From Deltaproteobacteria bacterium (GTDB lineage Bacteria > Desulfobacterota > DSM-4660 > Desulfatiglandales > HGW-15): a stretch of DNA of 7,175 bases. The stretch's first letter is position 1. The number at the start of each line of letters is the position of its first letter. Under the pieces are notes generated by a model. The model did not search any database. It was not told the origin of the DNA and saw only the letters and a list, made by a program, of their open reading frames with translations. The stretch lies in assembly GCA_016929815.1 (NCBI GenBank), contig JAFGIC010000383.1, positions 1 through 7,175 of the forward strand. Direction: 5' to 3'. This document shows, in pieces, positions 5,904 to 7,175 of the stretch. Position numbers and translations under genes: made by a program.

Positions 5904-6672
5904 GAGGATCATACCGTGTCTTGATGTCCGTGACGGGAAACTGACAAAAGGGGTCAGGTTCAAGGGGAATGTGGACATAGGCGACCCTGTTGAGACAGCC
6001 GCCCAGTATTACAGGGATGGCGCGGACGAGATTGTCTTTTATGATATCACGGCGTCCCATGAAAAACGGGATATCATGATCGAGACCGTAAGAAAGGTTG
6101 CCGAGAAGATATTCATACCCTTTTCCGTGGGAGGGGGTATAAGGACCTTTGAAGACATGAGGCAGGTGCTCCTTGCAGGCGCTGAAAAGGTAAGTGTCAA
6201 TTCCGCCGCGATCAGGAACCCGGGGATTATCTCGGAAGGCGCAGAGGCCTTCGGCAGCCAGTGCATAGTCCTTGGAATGGATGTGAAAAAGGTGCAGGTT
6301 ACGGACAGAATCCCCAGCGGGTACGAGATGGTCATTGACGGAGGAAGGACCTCCACCGGGATTGACGCCCTCGAATGGGCCAAAAGGGCCGAGGCCCTCG
6401 GGGCAGGAGAGATCTGCCTCAATTCCATTGATGCTGACGGCACTAAAGACGGTTATGAACTGACATTAAACAGGCTGATATCATCAAATGTGAATATTCC
6501 TGTTATAGCATCAGGGGGCGCAGGGACGCCTGAGCATATCTTTGATGTGCTCAGGGATGACAGTGCGGATGCAGCCCTGATAGCCTCCATGACCCATTTC
6601 GGCTCCTACACAATAAAAGAGATCAAGACCTATCTGCACGAGAGAGGGGTGAAGGTCAGGATGACCTGGTAG
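5893..6672 (+). CDS. hisF: Imidazole glycerol phosphate synthase, cyclase subunit HisF
   Basis: HisF uses ammonia from HisH and PRFAR to make imidazole glycerol phosphate and AICAR, joining histidine to purine synthesis. The 259-residue (beta-alpha)8 barrel has the catalytic aspartates at D11 (IIPCLDV) and D130 (GMDVK), the same numbers as in the Thermotoga maritima enzyme. Phosphate-binding loops GGGIR (80-84) and ASGGAG near residue 206 are present, as is SIDADGTKDGY. The start MLSKRIIPCLD is the normal HisF N-terminus, so the 11-base overlap with hisH is real and suggests translational coupling. Motifs such as NVDIGDP and FYDITAS differ from the commoner AGDP and FLDITAS forms. I associate that variant with Desulfobacterota, from memory. 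No terminator is evident after the stop. Confidence 0.96.
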   Translation: MLSKRIIPCLDVRDGKLTKGVRFKGNVDIGDPVETAAQYYRDGADEIVFYDITASHEKRDIMIETVRKVAEKIFIPFSVGGGIRTFEDMRQVLLAGAEKVSVNSAAIRNPGIISEGAEAFGSQCIVLGMDVKKVQVTDRIPSGYEMVIDGGRTSTGIDALEWAKRAEALGAGEICLNSIDADGTKDGYELTLNRLISSNVNIPVIASGGAGTPEHIFDVLRDDSADAALIASMTHFGSYTIKEIKTYLHERGVKVRMTW

Positions 6673-6736
6673 TATCTTAAAAAATGCGCCTCCTCCGGCA
6701 GTTAGTTCGATCTTATGAAAAAATAGCGGACATTAC

Positions 6737-6746
6737 TGACCGGTCA
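6737..6746. promoter_or_regulatory. 10-bp perfect palindrome TGACCGGTCA, possible operator
   Basis: TGACCGGTCA reads identically on both strands. It lies between hisF and the response-regulator gene, well upstream of the latter. The symmetry does not extend beyond ten bases. Binding by a dimeric regulator is possible but unproven. Confidence 0.25.
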
Positions 6747-6850
6747 TAGAAATTTAACGAACGGAATCGTTTATATTTGCCCTTTATTAAAAAATATGGT
6801 AAAAATGACGTCAATAATTCAGTGCAAAATGTGCGTTTCTTTTTATATCT

Positions 6851-6878
6851 TTAGGCCTTTCTTAAGAATTTATTAAGA
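6851..6878 (+). promoter_or_regulatory. Direct repeats with 11-bp period, candidate response-regulator binding site
   Basis: TTAAGA occurs at 6862-6867 and again at 6873-6878, exactly 11 bases apart. A weaker copy, TTAGGC (four of six matches), starts 11 bases earlier at 6851. The first strong copy also lies within a ten-base palindrome, TTCTTAAGAA (6859-6868). OmpR/PhoB-type regulators typically bind direct half-sites spaced by one helical turn. The site is about 55-85 bases before the start of a response-regulator gene, so autoregulation is an attractive inference. The output domain of that protein is not visible, however. Confidence 0.4.
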
Positions 6879-6934
6879 TTCGTCAGGGAATAACACAGGC
6901 CCTTGCAGCCAATGCCTACCTTGGAGAATTGAAT

Positions 6935-7175
6935 ATGGCGAAGATACTTATTGTCGATGACGAGGAACATATCAGGTTCCTGTATTCTGAGGAATTGTCG
7001 GAGGTCGGATACGAAGTGATTACAGCCGACAGCGGCTATATGCTGATGGAGAGAATTAATAATGAAAAACCGGACCTTGTGGTGCTTGATATAAAGATGG
7101 TTGATTACAACGGGCTTGATCTCCTGCAGGATATAAGGAATAAATTTGCCGACCTGCCTGTTATTTTATGCACAG
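6935..7175 (+). CDS. Response regulator receiver domain protein, 3' end cut by the window
   Basis: The first 80 codons encode a CheY-like receiver domain, which takes phosphate from a sensor histidine kinase. The acidic pair D8-D9 follows the first beta strand (KILIVDDEE), the phospho-acceptor is D52 (VVLDIKM), and the switch Thr is T80 in PVILCT. The conserved Lys and any output domain lie beyond the window, so it could be a lone receiver, an OmpR-type or an NtrC-type regulator. Val replaces the usual Pro four residues after D52. GGAG at 6923-6926, eight bases before the ATG, supports this start. The frame stays open upstream to a stop at 6863, but no better start is seen there. It is likely transcribed separately from hisF, because a 262-base gap precedes it. 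Confidence 0.9.
   Translation, partial: MAKILIVDDEEHIRFLYSEELSEVGYEVITADSGYMLMERINNEKPDLVVLDIKMVDYNGLDLLQDIRNKFADLPVILCT

Larger units (their letters stand above)
6673..6934. other. AT-rich non-coding region with several dyads, no gene recognised
   Basis: No credible gene, tRNA or strong intrinsic terminator is seen. The region holds an imperfect direct repeat (ATCTTA followed by an A run and a GCG, at 6674-6688 and 6710-6728) and the perfect palindrome TGACCGGTCA at 6737-6746. AACGA (6756-6760) is inverted as TCGTT (6767-6771), and TGACGTCA at 6806-6813 is an eight-base palindrome. The 11-bp repeats at 6851-6878 are listed separately. Such a density of symmetric elements suggests regulation of the downstream response-regulator gene. 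Confidence 0.4.

Noticed and set aside
6673..6700. Terminator after hisF
   Set aside because: Only three-base stems such as GCC/GGC can be drawn around 6687-6699 and no T run follows, so an intrinsic terminator is not supported.
6796..6876. A 26-codon open frame starting MVKMTSII
   Set aside because: There is no Shine-Dalgarno sequence before it, it is very short, and it overlaps the palindrome and 11-bp repeat elements.
6866..6934. An N-terminal extension of the response regulator
   Set aside because: The frame is open upstream, but there is no ATG or well-placed ribosome site. Receiver domains normally begin within a few residues of the KILIVDD strand, as with the chosen start.

Overview
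The window is a stretch of bacterial chromosome with near-balanced base composition. It carries six genes, all on the plus strand. The gene repertoire is Gram-negative (a tripartite-type RND efflux pump, a PilZ domain, a two-component receiver). My recollection of the HisF subtype (NVDIGDP and FYDITAS motifs, D130 in a GMDVK context) suggests Desulfobacterota or Nitrospirota. That placement is an inference; the window contains no rRNA or marker gene to settle it.

Region by region: positions 1-282 are a leader with no convincing gene, holding overlapping dyads (71-109), a candidate sigma-70 promoter (111-139), a small GC hairpin (165-177) and a perfect TATAAT (245-250). Next come a lipoprotein periplasmic adaptor (283-1500) and an AcrB/HAE1-type RND permease (1515-4625), 14 bases apart and clearly one operon. 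Positions 4626-4898 are non-coding: a purine-rich degenerate repeat, a nested self-complementary stretch (4677-4738), a candidate promoter (4758-4785) and a hairpin near the predicted RNA 5' end (4791-4825). A second tight operon follows: a single-domain PilZ protein (4899-5267), hisH (5277-5903) and hisF (5893-6672). Positions 6673-6934 are AT-rich and non-coding, with several dyads and an 11-bp-period direct repeat (6851-6878). The window ends inside a response-regulator receiver gene (6935 onward).

How the genes work together: the adaptor and permease would form the inner-membrane and periplasmic parts of a proton-driven efflux pump. The outer-membrane channel and a dedicated regulator are not in this window. 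HisH and HisF form imidazole glycerol phosphate synthase, which links histidine and purine synthesis, and both keep their catalytic residues. The PilZ protein has both c-di-GMP-binding motifs and is arranged as the first gene of the his pair's operon, which is the oddest gene arrangement here.

I see no mobile element, CRISPR array, tRNA, rRNA or obviously new multi-gene system. The best leads are the PilZ-hisHF operon, the pump's apparent loss of most of the aromatic residues of the AcrB drug pocket, the 11-bp repeats ahead of the response regulator, and two possible RNA structures before pilZ.
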